Source: Bacteroidia bacterium
GTDB taxonomy: Bacteria > Bacteroidota > Bacteroidia > Cytophagales > Cyclobacteriaceae
Direction of reading: 5' to 3'
DNA length: 7,008 bases
Assembly (NCBI GenBank): GCA_025356795.1
Contig: JANXRR010000400.1
Coordinates: forward strand, 1-7,008
Below, one piece after another: positions 6,286 through 7,008 of this stretch (position 1 is its first letter; each line of letters opens with the position of its first letter). The notes below the pieces were generated by a model, which was given only the letters and a program-made list of their open reading frames with translations, was not told where the DNA came from and searched no databases. The translations under genes were made by a program, and so were the position numbers.

Positions 6286-6853
6286 ATGAACTCTTTATCT
6301 TTTTCAATTCTCTGTTTATTGATATGCATTCGCATTTGTGGCGCGCAACCAGTCACCGCTGTAAGCGGAAAAGTTATAGATGGGAAAACAAATGAACCCC
6401 TTCCATTTGCCAGTGTCTATTTCAACAACTCAAGTTTTGGCGCTATTACAGACTCACTCGGTAGGTATCAAATAAAACAAATACCTACATACCAATCTGA
6501 ACTTGTTGCCTCTTCAATTGGATACAAATCAGTAAAACTGAATGTACAATTAATTGAAGGCAGAAGTATCATCGCAAACTTTAAACTTTATTCAGAATCA
6601 ACAATGCTTTAGGAAGTTCTTATTCAGGCGAAGAAAGGAAAGGAAAGAGAACAATGGGAGGAGAAATATGCGGTATTCAAAGAGATATTTCTTGGTACAA
6701 CGAGCAATGCAAAGGAAACAGAAATCATCAATCCCAATGTGTTAAGCTTTGATGGAGAAGTTTTTGAGTTTAAAAAAAATAAGTCAGATGCGAAGACCGT
6801 TCAATTCGAGGCATTTGCTAGTAAACCTATTGAAATATTAAATAATGCTCTGC
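6286..6853 (+). pseudogene. CarboxypepD_reg-domain exported protein, interrupted by in-frame TAG and truncated at a junction
   Basis: The ATG at 6286 is preferred to the one at 6217 because it begins a signal peptide (residues 1-20, ending CGA before QP). Residues 25-103 form a carboxypeptidase-regulatory-like beta-sandwich (VSGKVIDGKTNEPLPFASVYF, DSLGRYQI, SIGYKSV). A TAG at 6610-6612 stops translation after 108 residues. The same frame then continues with clear family sequence: EVLIQAKKG, EEKYAVFKEIFLGTTSNA, ETEIINPNVLSFD, and EAFASKPIEILNNAL, up to about 6850. There the expected GY-type continuation is replaced by GC-rich unrelated DNA. TAG differs from GAG (Glu) by one base, and Glu would suit the motif. 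Possible explanations are a nonsense mutation, a sequencing error near a contig end, or decay. Proteins of this kind in Bacteroidota are exported to the periplasm or surface; the function is unknown. Confidence 0.8.
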
Positions 6854-6866
6854 TCAATCGAGCAGA
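6849..6866. repeat. Perfect inverted repeat at the composition junction
   Basis: TCTGCTC and GAGCAGA form a 7-bp inverted repeat around a 4-base AATC loop, exactly where AT-rich Bacteroidota coding sequence gives way to GC-rich dodecin coding sequence. It includes the dodecin stop codon. It could be a chance hairpin or a mark of the joining event. Confidence 0.55.
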
Positions 6867-7008
6867 AAGGTGACCTTCAAGTCGACGCGGTAGCCAGCGA
6901 TCTCCCCGTTCTCCAGCACGACGCTCTGCTCCTTGACCCAAGCGCCGCTCATGTTGCGCACGGTCTTGCCGGCCTTGCCAATTCCCTGCCGTATCGCGTC
7001 CTCGAAGC
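6854..7008 (-). CDS. Dodecin family protein (5' part missing)
   Basis: Dodecins are small proteins of about 65-75 aa that form hollow dodecamers and store or buffer flavins in many bacteria. Reading the minus strand from the right edge gives 50 complete codons and a TGA at 6856-6854. The pattern is FEDAIRQGIGKAGKTVRNMSG, then AWVKEQSVVLENGEIAGYRVD and LKVTFLLD. The EDAI...A..T.RN helix followed by the GEI..Y.V.LKV.F strands is the dodecin core, and AWVKEQ marks a common proteobacterial-type subgroup. About 15-20 N-terminal residues lie beyond the window. Of the 50 sense codons, 43 end in G or C, unlike every other gene here, which points to a GC-rich source. It is convergent with, and abuts, the broken CarboxypepD_reg gene. 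Confidence 0.87.
   Translation of the reverse strand, partial: FEDAIRQGIGKAGKTVRNMSGAWVKEQSVVLENGEIAGYRVDLKVTFLLD

Noticed and set aside
1..7008. CRISPR arrays, tRNA or rRNA genes, insertion sequences
   Set aside because: No regularly spaced repeats, no clover-leaf or rRNA sequence, and no transposase motif or terminal repeat pair was seen on either strand.

Overview
The window looks like chromosomal DNA of a Bacteroidota bacterium, probably a Cytophagales-type organism. The evidence is a SusC-style TonB receptor with an N-terminal carboxypeptidase-regulatory domain, a second protein of the CarboxypepD_reg family, pyrH and frr products of Bacteroidota type, moderate AT-richness, and several matches to the Bacteroidota -7 promoter box TAnnTTTG. 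The last ~155 bases differ: they are GC-rich (about 63-65% in the blocks counted, versus about 37% just upstream) and encode the end of a dodecin with GC-biased codons. This suggests either a recent insertion or a chimeric join.

Layout. Bases 1-1927 (minus): N-terminal 642 residues of a TonB-dependent outer-membrane receptor, cut by the left edge. Its leader (about 1928-2093, minus) carries a clear TPP riboswitch behind a TAnnTTTG box, so the receptor most likely imports thiamin or a precursor. Bases 2258-2752 (plus): stand-alone biotin carboxyl carrier protein. Bases 2784-3365 (minus): Uma2-family nuclease-like protein. Bases 3510-4214 (plus): pyrH, UMP kinase. Bases 4225-4641 (minus): small helical protein resembling DUF5618. 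Bases 4782-5336 (plus): frr, ribosome recycling factor. Bases 5418-6197 (plus): Lgt-family membrane protein. Bases 6286-6853 (plus): CarboxypepD_reg-domain protein broken by an in-frame TAG and by the junction. Bases 6854-7008 (minus): partial dodecin, cut by the right edge.

The genes are mostly housekeeping and do not form one pathway. pyrH and frr, usually adjacent, are separated here by an antiparallel gene. The most informative items are the riboswitch-receptor pair, the Lgt homologue with two key positions changed to cysteine, the nonsense codon in the CarboxypepD_reg gene, and the compositional break near 6850. I see no CRISPR array, rRNA, tRNA, transposase or defence cluster. I did not find convincing evidence of an undescribed multi-gene system.
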